Of a stretch of DNA of 64,000 bases, positions 55,700 through 64,000 are shown piece by piece. The notes beneath the pieces are model-generated. The model searched no databases. It was not told the DNA's origin and saw only the letters and a list, made by a program, of their open reading frames with translations. The stretch lies in contig NZ_CP054212.1 of NCBI RefSeq assembly GCF_013285385.1, positions 4,216,001 through 4,280,000 of the forward strand, given 5' to 3'. Numbering within the stretch: the first letter of the stretch is position 1; the number at the start of each line of letters is the position of its first letter. The translations under genes were made by a program, and so were the position numbers. Source of the stretch: Paramixta manurensis (GTDB taxonomy: Bacteria; Pseudomonadota; Gammaproteobacteria; Enterobacterales; Enterobacteriaceae).

Positions 55700-57289
55700 A
55701 TGCAACAACCTCGTCCTGTACGCCGCGCTCTGCTCAGCGTGTCTGACAAAGCCGGTATCCTCGAATTCGCCCAGGCACTTTCAGACCGTGGGGTCGAACT
55801 CCTCTCTACCGGAGGTACCGCTCGTCTATTAGCTGACGCCGGTCTTCCCGTTACTGAAGTATCCGACTATACCGGCTTCCCGGAAATGATGGATGGCCGT
55901 GTTAAAACGTTGCATCCGAAAGTGCATGGTGGAATTTTGGGACGTCGCGGTCAGGATGATGCGATCATGGCGGAACACCATATCTCGCCGATCGATATGG
56001 TGGTCGTTAACCTCTATCCTTTCGCGCAAACCGTCGCCCGTGAAGGTTGCTCGCTAGAAGATGCGGTTGAGAATATCGATATTGGCGGGCCAACCATGGT
56101 GCGCTCGGCGGCTAAAAACCATAAAGACGTTGCCATCGTAGTAAACAGTAGCGACTATGCGGCCATTATTGCCGAGCTGGATGCGCAGCAAAACTCCCTC
56201 ACTCTCGAAACACGTTTTGACTTAGCTATCAAAGCGTTTGAGCATACTGCCGCTTATGACAGTATGATCGCTAACTACTTTGGCAGCCTGGTCCCGGCCT
56301 ATTACGGCGAAACCGACCAGCCATCCGGGCGCTTCCCTCGCACGCTAAACCTGAACTTTATTAAGAAGCAGGATATGCGTTATGGCGAGAACAGCCACCA
56401 GGATGCCGCCTTCTATATAGAAGAGGGGCTTACTGAAGCCTCAGTTGCCACCGCCCGGCAGCATCAGGGGAAAGCGCTCTCATATAACAATATCGCCGAT
56501 ACCGATGCGGCGCTGGAGTGCGTTAAAGCCTTTGACGAACCAGCCTGTGTGATTGTTAAACATGCCAACCCATGCGGTGTCGCGGTAGATGCGACGATCC
56601 TTAACGCTTACGAGCACGCTTACAAAACCGATCCGACCTCGGCATTTGGCGGCATTATCGCCTTTAACCGTGAATTGGATGAGGCCACAGCGCAGGCAAT
56701 TATCAGCCGCCAGTTTGTTGAAGTGATTATCGCGCCTTCCGTCAGCGCCGCCGCACTGAACGTTACGGCAACAAAACAGAACGTGCGCGTGCTGACATGC
56801 GGAGAGTGGCAACAGCGAACCACAGGGCTCGACTTTAAACGGGTTAATGGCGGTCTGTTAGTACAGGATCGCGATGTGGGTATGGTGACGGAAAGCCAGT
56901 TACGCGTAGTTAGCAAGCGTCAGCCTAGCGAAAAAGAGCTGCGTGATGCCCTCTTCTGCTGGAAAGTCGCGAAATTCGTTAAATCCAATGCGATTGTCTA
57001 CGCGCGCGATAACATGACCATTGGCATTGGCGCCGGTCAAATGAGCCGCGTTTACTCGGCAAAAATCGCCGGTATCAAAGCCAGCGACGAAGGGCTAGAA
57101 GTAAAAGGCTCGGCGATGGCGTCCGATGCATTCTTTCCGTTTCGCGATGGCATTGACGCCGCAGCGGCTGTCGGCGTCAGCTGCGTAATTCAACCCGGCG
57201 GGTCAATTCGTGATGATGAAGTTATTGCCGCCGCCGATGAACATGGCATTGCAATGATCTTTACCGATATGCGTCATTTCCGCCATTAA
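55700..57289 (+). CDS. purH: Bifunctional AICAR formyltransferase / IMP cyclohydrolase
   Basis: 529-residue enzyme for the last two steps of IMP synthesis. N-terminal IMP cyclohydrolase (MGS-like) domain, about 1-150 (RRALLSVSDKAGILEFAQAL), and AICAR formyltransferase domain with KHANPCGVAV near 267 and the C-terminal VIQPGGSIRDDEVIAAADEHG. Start at 55700 (MQQPRPVRRALLS) has AAGGGA upstream. First gene of purHD, 20 bases before purD. Confidence 0.97.
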   Translation: MQQPRPVRRALLSVSDKAGILEFAQALSDRGVELLSTGGTARLLADAGLPVTEVSDYTGFPEMMDGRVKTLHPKVHGGILGRRGQDDAIMAEHHISPIDMVVVNLYPFAQTVAREGCSLEDAVENIDIGGPTMVRSAAKNHKDVAIVVNSSDYAAIIAELDAQQNSLTLETRFDLAIKAFEHTAAYDSMIANYFGSLVPAYYGETDQPSGRFPRTLNLNFIKKQDMRYGENSHQDAAFYIEEGLTEASVATARQHQGKALSYNNIADTDAALECVKAFDEPACVIVKHANPCGVAVDATILNAYEHAYKTDPTSAFGGIIAFNRELDEATAQAIISRQFVEVIIAPSVSAAALNVTATKQNVRVLTCGEWQQRTTGLDFKRVNGGLLVQDRDVGMVTESQLRVVSKRQPSEKELRDALFCWKVAKFVKSNAIVYARDNMTIGIGAGQMSRVYSAKIAGIKASDEGLEVKGSAMASDAFFPFRDGIDAAAAVGVSCVIQPGGSIRDDEVIAAADEHGIAMIFTDMRHFRH

Positions 57290-57309
57290 TTGCCACTGGA
57301 GCATTAAAG

Positions 57310-58590
57310 ATGAAAATTTTAGTCATTGGTAATGGCGGCCGCGAGCACGCGCTGGCATGGAAAGCGTCCCGATCACCACTCGCTGAAACGGTATTTGTCG
57401 CGCCGGGTAATGCCGGAACCGCGCTGGAACCCGCCTTACAAAACGTCGATATCAGCGCTACGGACATTCCGGCGCTACTGCGTTTTGCGCAGAGCGAAAA
57501 GATTGACCTAACCATTGTCGGCCCTGAAGCGCCGTTGGTCATTGGCGTTGTCGATGCTTTCCGGGCGGCGGGCCTAACCATTTTCGGCCCGACGCAAGCA
57601 GCAGCACAATTGGAAGGCTCCAAAGCTTTCACCAAAGATTTTCTTGCCCGCCACCATATTCCCACCGCGGAATATCAAAACTTTACTGAAGTCGAACCCG
57701 CGCTTGCATATGTGCGTAGTAAAGGCGCCCCGATCGTTATCAAGGCTGATGGCCTTGCCGCCGGTAAAGGCGTTATTGTGGCAATGACGCTGCAAGAGGC
57801 CGAAGCCGCAATTCAGGACATGCTGGCAGGCAATGCGTTTGGCGACGCCGGTCACCGTATCGTGATCGAAGAGTTTCTGGATGGTGAAGAAGCCAGTTTT
57901 ATCGTAATGGTCGATGGCGAACATGTTCTGCCAATGGCCACCAGCCAGGATCATAAACGCGTGGGCGATGGCGATACCGGCCCCAATACCGGTGGTATGG
58001 GCGCCTATTCGCCGGCGCCGGTGGTGACTGATGAAATCCACCAGCGCGTGATGGATAGTGTCATTTGGCCGACAGTGCGCGGTATGGCGGCTGAAGGCAA
58101 CGTCTATACGGGCTTTTTGTATGCTGGCCTGATGATCGATAAAGCCGGGCAGCCGAAGGTGATTGAGTTTAACTGCCGTTTTGGCGACCCGGAAACTCAA
58201 CCGATTATGATGCGCCTACAGTCAGATTTAGTCGCGCTTTGCCTGGCAGCCTGTAAAGGAGAGCTGGATCGTCAGGATTCGCAGTGGGATCCGCGTCCAT
58301 CATTAGGCGTTGTGATTGCTGCCGGCGGCTATCCTGACAGTTATACAACCGGCCATCAGATCCACGGACTGCCGCTAGAAGAGCGCGCCGATGGCAAAGT
58401 GTTTCATGCCGGTACTCAATTACACGACGATGTCGTGGTTACCCAGGGTGGGCGCGTGTTATGCGTTACCGCGTTGGGAGAGGATGTCGCAGCGGCGCAA
58501 AAGCGCGCTTACGCGCTGGCGCAAGACATTTCGTGGGAAGGGAGTTTTTACCGCAAAGATATTGGTTATCGCGCCATTAATCGCCGCTAA
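57310..58590 (+). CDS. purD: Phosphoribosylamine-glycine ligase
   Basis: 426-residue ATP-grasp enzyme forming glycinamide ribonucleotide, second step of purine synthesis. N-terminal MKILVIGNGGREHALAWK, ATP-grasp core IVIKADGLAAGKGVIVAM, EEFLDGEEASFIVMVDG, and FNCRFGDPETQPIMMRL with metal ligands. CTGGAGC precedes the start. In the purHD operon under PurR control. Confidence 0.97.
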   Translation: MKILVIGNGGREHALAWKASRSPLAETVFVAPGNAGTALEPALQNVDISATDIPALLRFAQSEKIDLTIVGPEAPLVIGVVDAFRAAGLTIFGPTQAAAQLEGSKAFTKDFLARHHIPTAEYQNFTEVEPALAYVRSKGAPIVIKADGLAAGKGVIVAMTLQEAEAAIQDMLAGNAFGDAGHRIVIEEFLDGEEASFIVMVDGEHVLPMATSQDHKRVGDGDTGPNTGGMGAYSPAPVVTDEIHQRVMDSVIWPTVRGMAAEGNVYTGFLYAGLMIDKAGQPKVIEFNCRFGDPETQPIMMRLQSDLVALCLAACKGELDRQDSQWDPRPSLGVVIAAGGYPDSYTTGHQIHGLPLEERADGKVFHAGTQLHDDVVVTQGGRVLCVTALGEDVAAAQKRAYALAQDISWEGSFYRKDIGYRAINRR

Positions 58591-58607
58591 GCTGGCCTGC
58601 CGCTCTC

Positions 58608-58631
58608 TTCTGAGGGCGGCAAATTTACCAC
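58608..58631 (+). terminator. Weak terminator-like hairpin after purD
   Basis: TGCCGC-CTC arms pair with GAG-GCGGCA around TTCT with mismatches, followed by AATTT only. Convergent with yjaH. Confidence 0.4.
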
Positions 58632-58640
58632 CACGCCCGA

Positions 58641-59306
58641 TCAGAAATCCGCTTCGTTCGGCTCTTGTTGGCAGTAATCTTCGGCCGTCGCCAACAACAA
58701 TTGAGTACCTTCCGGCGCATCCAACCAGGCCACGCTTAGCGTTGAGCGGGCAGCACTCTGCTGCTGCATAATATAATTGAGCGCCAAGTTATCCAGCGCC
58801 GGTTTCACACTGTCGCCCTGACACGTCTTGATCAGCCCATTCCCCAGCCAATGACCCTGTTTTAAGACTACGCGACCAGTAAGCAATGCATCGCTAATTT
58901 TCAGCATCCGCTGCGCATCGAACTTGTAGAGCGCCACCGCATCATTACTCAATGCCTCACGGCGCCCTTCAAGCTGCCGCTGCATAAAACTGAGGCTACC
59001 GTCCTGATCAAAGCGTAGCGTGACGTCATCCGGGTGTTTCCCCTGAATATGGCGCTCAATACTGACCAGTTTGCCTTCTGACCAGCCGTAATCGGTAATT
59101 TCGCTCACGCCAGCGCTGAAGGGAGTGAATATCGTCATCATATGCGAGACTTGCTGCTGATGATCTTTACGCCAAATACGCACCGCGCCACGATCGGCCA
59201 GATAACCGCTGGCAGTAAAGTCCGGTAAGCGCGAATGGGAACTACAGCCCGCCAATACCAAGATTGCCAGGCTACATAAATTCGGTTTAAGCGAGAGAAT
59301 TTTCAT
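58641..59306 (-). CDS. yjaH: DUF1481 lipoprotein YjaH
   Basis: 221-residue lipoprotein of unknown function; MKILSLKPNLCSLAILVLAGC gives a lipobox (LAGC) with Cys21 as lipid site. The rest is soluble and periplasmic. ATG 59306 lies only five bases after the hupA terminator hairpin, and no normal ribosome site is present (CCCCTTTTGTTT), so translation may be weak or depend on an unusual leader. Same position after hupA as in E. coli. Confidence 0.88.
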   Translation of the reverse strand: MKILSLKPNLCSLAILVLAGCSSHSRLPDFTASGYLADRGAVRIWRKDHQQQVSHMMTIFTPFSAGVSEITDYGWSEGKLVSIERHIQGKHPDDVTLRFDQDGSLSFMQRQLEGRREALSNDAVALYKFDAQRMLKISDALLTGRVVLKQGHWLGNGLIKTCQGDSVKPALDNLALNYIMQQQSAARSTLSVAWLDAPEGTQLLLATAEDYCQQEPNEADF

Positions 59307-59310
59307 AAAC

Positions 59311-59331
59311 AAAAGGGGCGAAATCGCCCCT
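59311..59331 (-). terminator. Terminator of hupA
   Basis: On the minus strand AGGGGCG-ATT-TCGCCCCT with TTTTG after it, 26 bases beyond hupA and directly abutting the yjaH start. Confidence 0.82.
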
Positions 59332-59356
59332 CGTCAAACCTTTCACCGCAACGCTA

Positions 59357-59629
59357 TTACTTAACAGCGTCTTTCAGGGCCTTACCTGATACGAATGCCG
59401 GTACGTTTGCAGCAGCAATTTTAATTTCTTTGCCAGTCTGCGGGTTGCGGCCAGTACGCTCAGCGCGGTGGTTAACTTTAAAAGTACCAAAACCAACCAG
59501 TTGTACAGCATCACCTTCTTTCAGAGACTCAGTAATCGCAGCCAGGGTGGATTCCAGAGCAGCTTTTGCCTGGGTCTTAGACAGATCCGCTTTGTCCGCA
59601 ATTACATCAATCAGTTGAGTCTTGTTCAT
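59357..59629 (-). CDS. hupA: DNA-binding protein HU-alpha
   Basis: 90-residue nucleoid protein, full length. Helical dimer part MNKTQLIDVIADKADLSKTQ and the signature GFGTFKVNHRAERTGRNPQTG with the beta-arm proline in ...RNPQTGKEI. The K/Q pattern at the ends (MNKTQLID, ALKDAVK) is HU-alpha rather than HU-beta. AAGGATAACTT precedes the start. Confidence 0.97.
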   Translation of the reverse strand: MNKTQLIDVIADKADLSKTQAKAALESTLAAITESLKEGDAVQLVGFGTFKVNHRAERTGRNPQTGKEIKIAAANVPAFVSGKALKDAVK

Positions 59630-59817
59630 AAGTTATCCTTACAGTGTATTTATCGCTTGCTAAGCATCGAGTGCGAGGGAAAAGCCAGATTCTGGCACTC
59701 TTCAGCCTGCACGCACCGATAGCCACATTTTTCAGCCCCCCAAATGTAGACCAGACAGGGGGCGAATGTGAAGCCTTTAGGCGCTACAAATCAGGCGTGA
59801 AGTCACGTTTTATCGCC

Positions 59818-60408
59818 TTACCGCTCAAATTTTATACCGATATTACTGATTCCCGCTTCTCGCAGGTCAGATCGCAGCCCTTTGATTAACTCCAGGTCAC
59901 GTTCCTCACAGGCTGCCAGCAGGCGAAAAATCTCCCACTGGATGTCCCATTCTTCTTCAACCGCCGGGTTATCTTTTAGCTCATCGTCACTCATCTCACG
60001 ACCGGATTGAGTCATTTCCAACATCGCGACCGTGGTAATTGATGCATCACTCACGCCAATAGCATGTTCCAGCGTTTCACCGCTTAAACGCGAATGCAAT
60101 AATTCACTTAATGCCACGCAGGCATCAATGGCAGGATAAACACCGTAAAGATCGTAATCTTCGGCGTTAGGAATCGCCTCTTCCAGCTTTTCGAGCTGGC
60201 TGTCGAAATTGACTTTCGCCTCTTTCACCGTCAACGTTTCCCACACCAGATCGAGAATGCGGCGATAAATCTGTGCATCGGCAAAGCCGGTTTGTTGGCA
60301 GAAAGCCCAATAATTGGGATACATTCGCTCGCACAAGCAGGCCATAAAGGTCACATGCTGCCAACTTTCTAACTTTTCGAGCCGCAGATGGATGGGATTA
60401 CGTAACAT
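59818..60408 (-). CDS. yjaG: DUF416 family protein YjaG
   Basis: 196-residue acidic cytoplasmic protein of the DUF416 family; function unknown. Begins MLRNPIHLRLEKLESWQHVTFMACL; helical throughout, no catalytic motif recognised. Lies between nfi and hupA as in E. coli. No internal defects. Confidence 0.9.
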   Translation of the reverse strand: MLRNPIHLRLEKLESWQHVTFMACLCERMYPNYWAFCQQTGFADAQIYRRILDLVWETLTVKEAKVNFDSQLEKLEEAIPNAEDYDLYGVYPAIDACVALSELLHSRLSGETLEHAIGVSDASITTVAMLEMTQSGREMSDDELKDNPAVEEEWDIQWEIFRLLAACEERDLELIKGLRSDLREAGISNIGIKFER

Positions 60409-60470
60409 GATGAGATCTCGTCAATACTGTTCGGGCGACAGTGTACCGTAAAAGCGACCGGCTCACACCG

Positions 60471-61136
60471 TTAACCCTGCTGCAAACGCAGGAAAGCCGG
60501 GCGCCCTGAGGCGACCGCATCAGCCCAGCGCGTGGGTTCCGGCAGACGGTAGCCCTGCATACACTGTTGTACCCAATGCAGCGCGCTATCCATCCCGACC
60601 CGATGACCGGTAGAGATAAACAAAGGATTGCAGCGCTTTTTACTGCGCCATACCCAGCCTAGCTGCTCGCCTTTATCGTTTAATGGCTGCAACGCGCCGG
60701 GTTCAGCGTCCAGCGGCTCAAATTTACCGCACAGGCGCTTCTTAGCCACGCCAATGGTGGGAACATCCACCAGCAGACCAAAGTGGCTGGCGACACCGAG
60801 CCGACGAGGATGTGAAATACCATGCCCATCCACGAAGAGTAAATCAGGCTGGTGCTCCAGCATCTGCCAGGCCGCCAATAAGGCGGGATATTCACGGAAT
60901 GAGAGAAAGCCGGGGATATACGGCATGGTGGTGGCGATACGCGCCACCTTATGTTCGATCAGCGTCAGGGAAGGATATTCCAAAATAACCAGCGCGGCGC
61001 GTGTTACCTCGCCTCCCTGCTCAAAACCGACATCCGCGCCAGCGATCAAGCGTGGCGGCATCACCTCAAAGTCATCGTGACGCACCACTTCAGAGGCACG
61101 CGCTAGCTGTTCAGCGCGCAATGCCTGCATATCCAT
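60471..61136 (-). CDS. nfi: Deoxyinosine-specific endonuclease V
   Basis: 221-residue repair nuclease cutting 3' to deaminated purines. Catalytic Asp35 in IAGADVGFEQ, then ARIATTMPYIPGFLSFREYPALL with the wedge PYIP, and FVDGHGISHPRRLGVASHFG with the metal-binding acid. ATG 61136 lies two bases after the hemE stop, so it is translated from the hemE transcript. Confidence 0.96.
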   Translation of the reverse strand: MDMQALRAEQLARASEVVRHDDFEVMPPRLIAGADVGFEQGGEVTRAALVILEYPSLTLIEHKVARIATTMPYIPGFLSFREYPALLAAWQMLEHQPDLLFVDGHGISHPRRLGVASHFGLLVDVPTIGVAKKRLCGKFEPLDAEPGALQPLNDKGEQLGWVWRSKKRCNPLFISTGHRVGMDSALHWVQQCMQGYRLPEPTRWADAVASGRPAFLRLQQG

Positions 61137-61138
61137 AA

Positions 61139-62206
61139 TTACTCCTGGTGATAAGGCCGGGAAAGGGTATGTACCGCCTCCACAAATGCACCGGCATGCT
61201 CCGGCGGCACATCCTGATGAATACCGTGACCGAGATTAAACACATGGCCTTCGCCATGACCAAACCCGGCGAGAATAGTCGCCACTTCCTCTTCAATACG
61301 CGCTGGCGGCGCATACAGCATGGAAGGGTCCATATTACCTTGCAGCGCCACTTTATCGCCCACACGGCGCCGCGCATCGGCAATATCGGTAGCCCAATCC
61401 AGGCCCAGAGCATCGCATCCGGTTTCCGCCATCGCTTCCAGCCACTGCCCCCCGCCTTTGGTAAATAGCGTTACCGGCACCCGCTGACCTTCATGTTCAT
61501 GCAACAGTCCATCGACGATTTTATGCATGTAATACAGTGAAAATTCACGGTAATCACGCCCGGTCAGTACACCGCCCCAGGTATCAAAAACCATTACCGC
61601 CTGCGCGCCAGCACGGATTTGCGCATTAAGATAAAGCGTGACGCTATCGGCCAGTTTGTCCAACATGGCGTGCAGCGTGTGTGGCTCGGCATACATCATC
61701 TTTTTAATTTTGGTAAATGCCTTGCTGCTACCGCCTTCAACCATATAGGTCGCCAACGTCCATGGGCTACCGGAGAAACCAATCAGAGGCACTTCGCCCC
61801 GCAGGTTTTTACGAATGGTGCGTACCGCCTTCATTACGTAGCCCAGTTCTTGCTCCGGATCGGGTACCGGCAATTTATCCACGTCTGCCCGACAGGTGAT
61901 TGGCGAGGAAAAACGCGGCCCTTCGCCCGCTTCGAACCACAGCCCTAAGCCCATTGCATCCGGAATGGTCAGAATATCAGAGAACAGGATCGCCGCATCC
62001 AGCGGATAACGCCGTAACGGCTGTAGGGTTACCTCACAGGCCAATTCAGCGTTTTTACACAACGACATAAAATCACCCGCCTGCGCGCGCGTGGCTTTAT
62101 ATTCCGGCAAATAGCGCCCGGCTTGTCGCATCATCCACACTGGCGTAACGTCAACCGGCTGGCGTAGCAGGGCACGGAGGTAACGATCGTTCTTCAATTC
62201 GTTCAT
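61139..62206 (-). CDS. hemE: Uroporphyrinogen decarboxylase
   Basis: 355-residue TIM-barrel enzyme converting uroporphyrinogen III to coproporphyrinogen III in heme synthesis. N-terminal signature PVWMMRQAGRYLPEY, catalytic Asp in FSDILTIPDAMG, GFSGSPWTLATYMVEG block and FNLGHGIHQDVPPEH. Start MNELKNDRYLRALLRQP at 62206 chosen for family length; the frame stays open upstream into the nudC gap. Middle of nudC-hemE-nfi. Confidence 0.97.
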   Translation of the reverse strand: MNELKNDRYLRALLRQPVDVTPVWMMRQAGRYLPEYKATRAQAGDFMSLCKNAELACEVTLQPLRRYPLDAAILFSDILTIPDAMGLGLWFEAGEGPRFSSPITCRADVDKLPVPDPEQELGYVMKAVRTIRKNLRGEVPLIGFSGSPWTLATYMVEGGSSKAFTKIKKMMYAEPHTLHAMLDKLADSVTLYLNAQIRAGAQAVMVFDTWGGVLTGRDYREFSLYYMHKIVDGLLHEHEGQRVPVTLFTKGGGQWLEAMAETGCDALGLDWATDIADARRRVGDKVALQGNMDPSMLYAPPARIEEEVATILAGFGHGEGHVFNLGHGIHQDVPPEHAGAFVEAVHTLSRPYHQE

Positions 62207-62247
62207 TATAATCAGGCTCTCACAAACACAGGCGGCTAGTGTATCAC

Positions 62248-63021
62248 TCATTCCGTTTCGGCGCGGCATAGCGCGACAGTGTCTTCAATTAACCGCCGCG
62301 CGACCGTGCCCGGCGGCGGCAGATGCGGTAATTGGTCATAGCGAAACCAACCGGCGTCGATCAGTTCATGGTTATCAATTTGCAATTCGCCCTCATCGTA
62401 CTCAGCCATGAACGCCATCATCAACGAATGGGGGAATGGCCAGGGTTGAGAGGTAACGTAACGAACATTTTTAACCGTGACGCTACTCTCCTCCATTACT
62501 TCGCGCGCCACCGCTTGTTCAAGGGTTTCTCCCACTTCGACGAACCCGGCTAATACCGTATAAATGCTATTACGGTGACGCGCGTGTTGTGCCAGCAGGA
62601 TCTGGTCGCCGCGCCGAATGGCGACGATGATACAAGGCGCGATCTGCGGATAGTAACGTTGACGGCAATGCGCGCACAAACAGGCATTTTCGGTTTTGCT
62701 CAAGTGCATTTCGTGACCGCAATAGCCGCAAAAACGGTGCGAGCGGATAAACTCCGCCAATTGGACACCGCGCCCCGCCAGTTGGAACAGCCCGGCCTCT
62801 TTATCCATGATTTGCCGTACCGAGCCCATATTCTCCGCGCGATCCTCGCGCACCAGCCACACGGTTTCACCCTGCCATTCGCCGATCGGCGACGCTTTCG
62901 AACCGGTTAGGTCAAATGTCTCCGCTGTGCCGTACGGTAAATCGCCATTTGGTAACCAAAGTTTCTGCTCATGGCTGACAATCCACCATCCAGCGTCTAC
63001 GCTTCTAATTTCATGTTCCAT
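62248..63021 (-). CDS. nudC: NAD(H) pyrophosphatase / RNA NAD-decapping NudC
   Basis: 257-residue Nudix hydrolase that cleaves NADH and removes NAD caps from RNA. Zinc ribbon CGYCG ... CLCAHC at about 98-119, Nudix box GFVEVGETLEQAVAREVMEE, and the downstream SQPWPFPHSLM motif (SQPWPFPxS) typical of NADH hydrolases. Start MEHEIRSVDAGWW at 63021. First gene of the nudC-hemE-nfi group. Confidence 0.96.
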   Translation of the reverse strand: MEHEIRSVDAGWWIVSHEQKLWLPNGDLPYGTAETFDLTGSKASPIGEWQGETVWLVREDRAENMGSVRQIMDKEAGLFQLAGRGVQLAEFIRSHRFCGYCGHEMHLSKTENACLCAHCRQRYYPQIAPCIIVAIRRGDQILLAQHARHRNSIYTVLAGFVEVGETLEQAVAREVMEESSVTVKNVRYVTSQPWPFPHSLMMAFMAEYDEGELQIDNHELIDAGWFRYDQLPHLPPPGTVARRLIEDTVALCRAETE

Positions 63022-63094
63022 AAAAAAGTATCCTGAAGACAAGATATTTGTAGTTTGTAGAGTACCGCTACATATTTAAACATTGCGCTAAAAC

Positions 63095-63162
63095 TATACC
63101 CTAAATAATTCAGGTTGCATGAAAGCGGTAACGCACATGCAACCTAAAATATGTCGGGCTAT
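63095..63162. repeat. Internally deleted ERIC element in the rsd leader
   Basis: TATACCCTAAATAATTCAGG at the left and AAAATATGTCGGGCTAT at the right match the ends of ERIC repeats, with inverted arms AGGTTGCAT (63112-63120) and ATGCAACCT (63137-63145). At 68 bases it is about half the usual 127, missing the centre. It ends 19 bases before the rsd start. Confidence 0.65.
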
Positions 63163-63181
63163 TACTCACATGGAGTCGATC

Positions 63182-63691
63182 ATGCTTAACCATTTAGACG
63201 TTCTGACCCAACGCGTAGGTGGCAGTAATGCACTGGTAGATCTTTGGCTAAGTGCCCGTCGGCAACTGCTAGTTGCCTATTATCAGACCGTTGGCATTAA
63301 GCCTAACAAGGAATCGCTCACCGCGCTGGATGAAAAGGCATTGGATAATTTTTGCCAAAAACTGGTCGATTATCTCTCTACCGGACATTTCAGTATCTAT
63401 GAACGCATTATCGAAGAATTGGAAGGCGATAGCCCTCTGACGGCAGCGGCCCAGATTTATCCGGCGCTGGAAGGGAATACCGAGTTGTTGATGAGTTTGT
63501 ATGATACCCATCTGGAAACGGCCATCGATCATGATAACTATGTCGAGTTTCAGCAGGCATTGTCAGAAGTGGGTGAAACGCTGGAGGCGCGGTTTACGCT
63601 GGAAGATAAGCTGATTCAGCTCGCCTGGGAGAACCAGCTTCAGTTACCCGGCGTGGTGGCGAATGAAACTGAACTGGTTAGGCCGGCATAA
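63182..63691 (+). CDS. rsd: Anti-sigma-70 factor Rsd
   Basis: 169-residue regulator that binds RNA polymerase sigma-70 in stationary phase, favouring alternative sigma factors; also modulates SpoT in E. coli. Start MLNHLDVLTQRVGGSNALVD with GGAG upstream; the frame is open upstream through the ERIC remnant but those codons are not conserved. Core blocks VDLWLSARRQLLVAYYQTVGIKP and FCQKLVDYLSTGHFSIYERI. Followed by the thiC leader. Confidence 0.94.
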   Translation: MLNHLDVLTQRVGGSNALVDLWLSARRQLLVAYYQTVGIKPNKESLTALDEKALDNFCQKLVDYLSTGHFSIYERIIEELEGDSPLTAAAQIYPALEGNTELLMSLYDTHLETAIDHDNYVEFQQALSEVGETLEARFTLEDKLIQLAWENQLQLPGVVANETELVRPA

Positions 63692-63795
63692 ACATCACGC
63701 CATTGCTACCCCCTTGTAGTTTCTACCTCGCCCCTTTATGCTGGAGGGGCTATTTGGGTTGAAGCTGTGACGTAAGTCGCTCTGCATCACCCCAC

Positions 63796-63886
63796 ATCTT
63801 GTCGGAGTGCCCTACCGGGCTGAGACCGTTAATTCGGGATCCGCGGAACCTGATCAGGTTAGAACCTGCGAAGGGAACAAGAGTAA
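63796..63886 (+). ncRNA. TPP riboswitch (THI element) upstream of thiC
   Basis: Contains CTTGTCGGAGTGCC, the conserved GGGCTGAGA of the pyrimidine-sensor arm, GGGATCCGCGGAACCTGATC and ACCTGCGAAGGGAACAAGAG, nearly identical to the E. coli thiC leader. Binding of thiamine pyrophosphate lowers thiC expression. About 100 bases separate it from the start codon. Confidence 0.95.
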
Positions 63887-63985
63887 AGTTGGCTTACGGC
63901 GACATTATCCCTTTCTTGACCCGCCGTTTCATTACTCCCTCCGAACTCCAGACAAGCAACTTTCCCTTACTCACAGGAAATGGCT

Positions 63986-64000
63986 ATGTCCGGCAGCGAA
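63986..64000 (+). CDS. thiC: Start of thiC (phosphomethylpyrimidine synthase), cut by window end
   Basis: Only MSGSE is visible. ATG 63986 has ACAGGAA seven bases upstream; an in-frame ATG at 63980 is too close to it. Assigned from the TPP riboswitch and the conserved rsd-thiC order, not from protein sequence. Confidence 0.7.

Overview
This is a chromosomal segment from a member of the Enterobacterales. Gene content and order follow the Escherichia coli dnaB-to-thiC region closely: dnaB-qor, dusA, zur, yjbJ, lexA-dinF, dgkA/plsB, ubiCA, the mal regulon, yjbEFGH, pgi, lysC, yjbB, metH, iclR, aceBAK, metA, an rRNA operon, purHD, hupA, nfi-hemE-nudC, rsd-thiC. Protein lengths match (LexA 202, MetH 1227, MalG 296, NudC 257 residues). 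The family cannot be fixed by eye. pspG, yjbI, xylE/psiE and arpA are missing, while aqpZ, panS and a phosphonate-type transport cluster sit where E. coli has other genes. This points to a lineage outside the Escherichia/Salmonella core.

Layout. 1-9 kb: replication helicase dnaB (cut by the window edge), quinone reductase, tRNA dihydrouridine synthase, an outer-membrane TraF-like protein, zur with its own Zur-type operator, and the SOS operon lexA-dinF with two LexA boxes. 9-13.7 kb: phospholipid synthesis (dgkA, plsB) and the first ubiquinone steps (ubiC, ubiA), separated by an IS200-type insertion sequence. 13.7-21.4 kb: the complete maltose/maltodextrin uptake regulon, two divergent operons (malEFG and malK-lamB-malM) around a shared control region. 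21.4-25.2 kb: yjbEFGH, an exopolysaccharide-associated operon with an internal terminator after yjbE. 25.7-31.8 kb: pgi, a small orphan ORF pair, lysC under a lysine riboswitch, aqpZ, panS. 31.8-39 kb: phosphorus metabolism, comprising the phosphate exporter yjbB and a five-gene ABC-transporter plus hydrolase cluster with a divergent GntR regulator. 39-49.6 kb: methionine synthesis (metH, metA) around the glyoxylate shunt (aceBAK, iclR). 49.8-55.5 kb: a full rRNA operon (16S, tRNA-Glu, 23S, 5S) on the minus strand. 55.5-64 kb: purHD divergent from the rRNA operon, hupA, nfi-hemE-nudC, rsd, and a TPP riboswitch with the first codons of thiC.

Most of the window is ordinary core genome. The most interesting part is the 33.5-39 kb cluster. 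Its intergenic promoter carries a 17/18 match to a PhoB box, correctly spaced from a -10 element, and a perfect 14-bp palindrome at the predicted start of transcription. The transporter is paired with a cytoplasmic alkaline-phosphatase-superfamily enzyme instead of the PhnWX enzymes, so the substrate is open. Other points worth checking are a perfect 15-bp hairpin inside the IS200 transposase gene, a Zur box at zur, an ERIC-like element inside the 23S-5S spacer, a shortened ERIC in the rsd leader, twin DnaA boxes between rrn and purH, and a translationally coupled pair of small membrane ORFs upstream of lysC.
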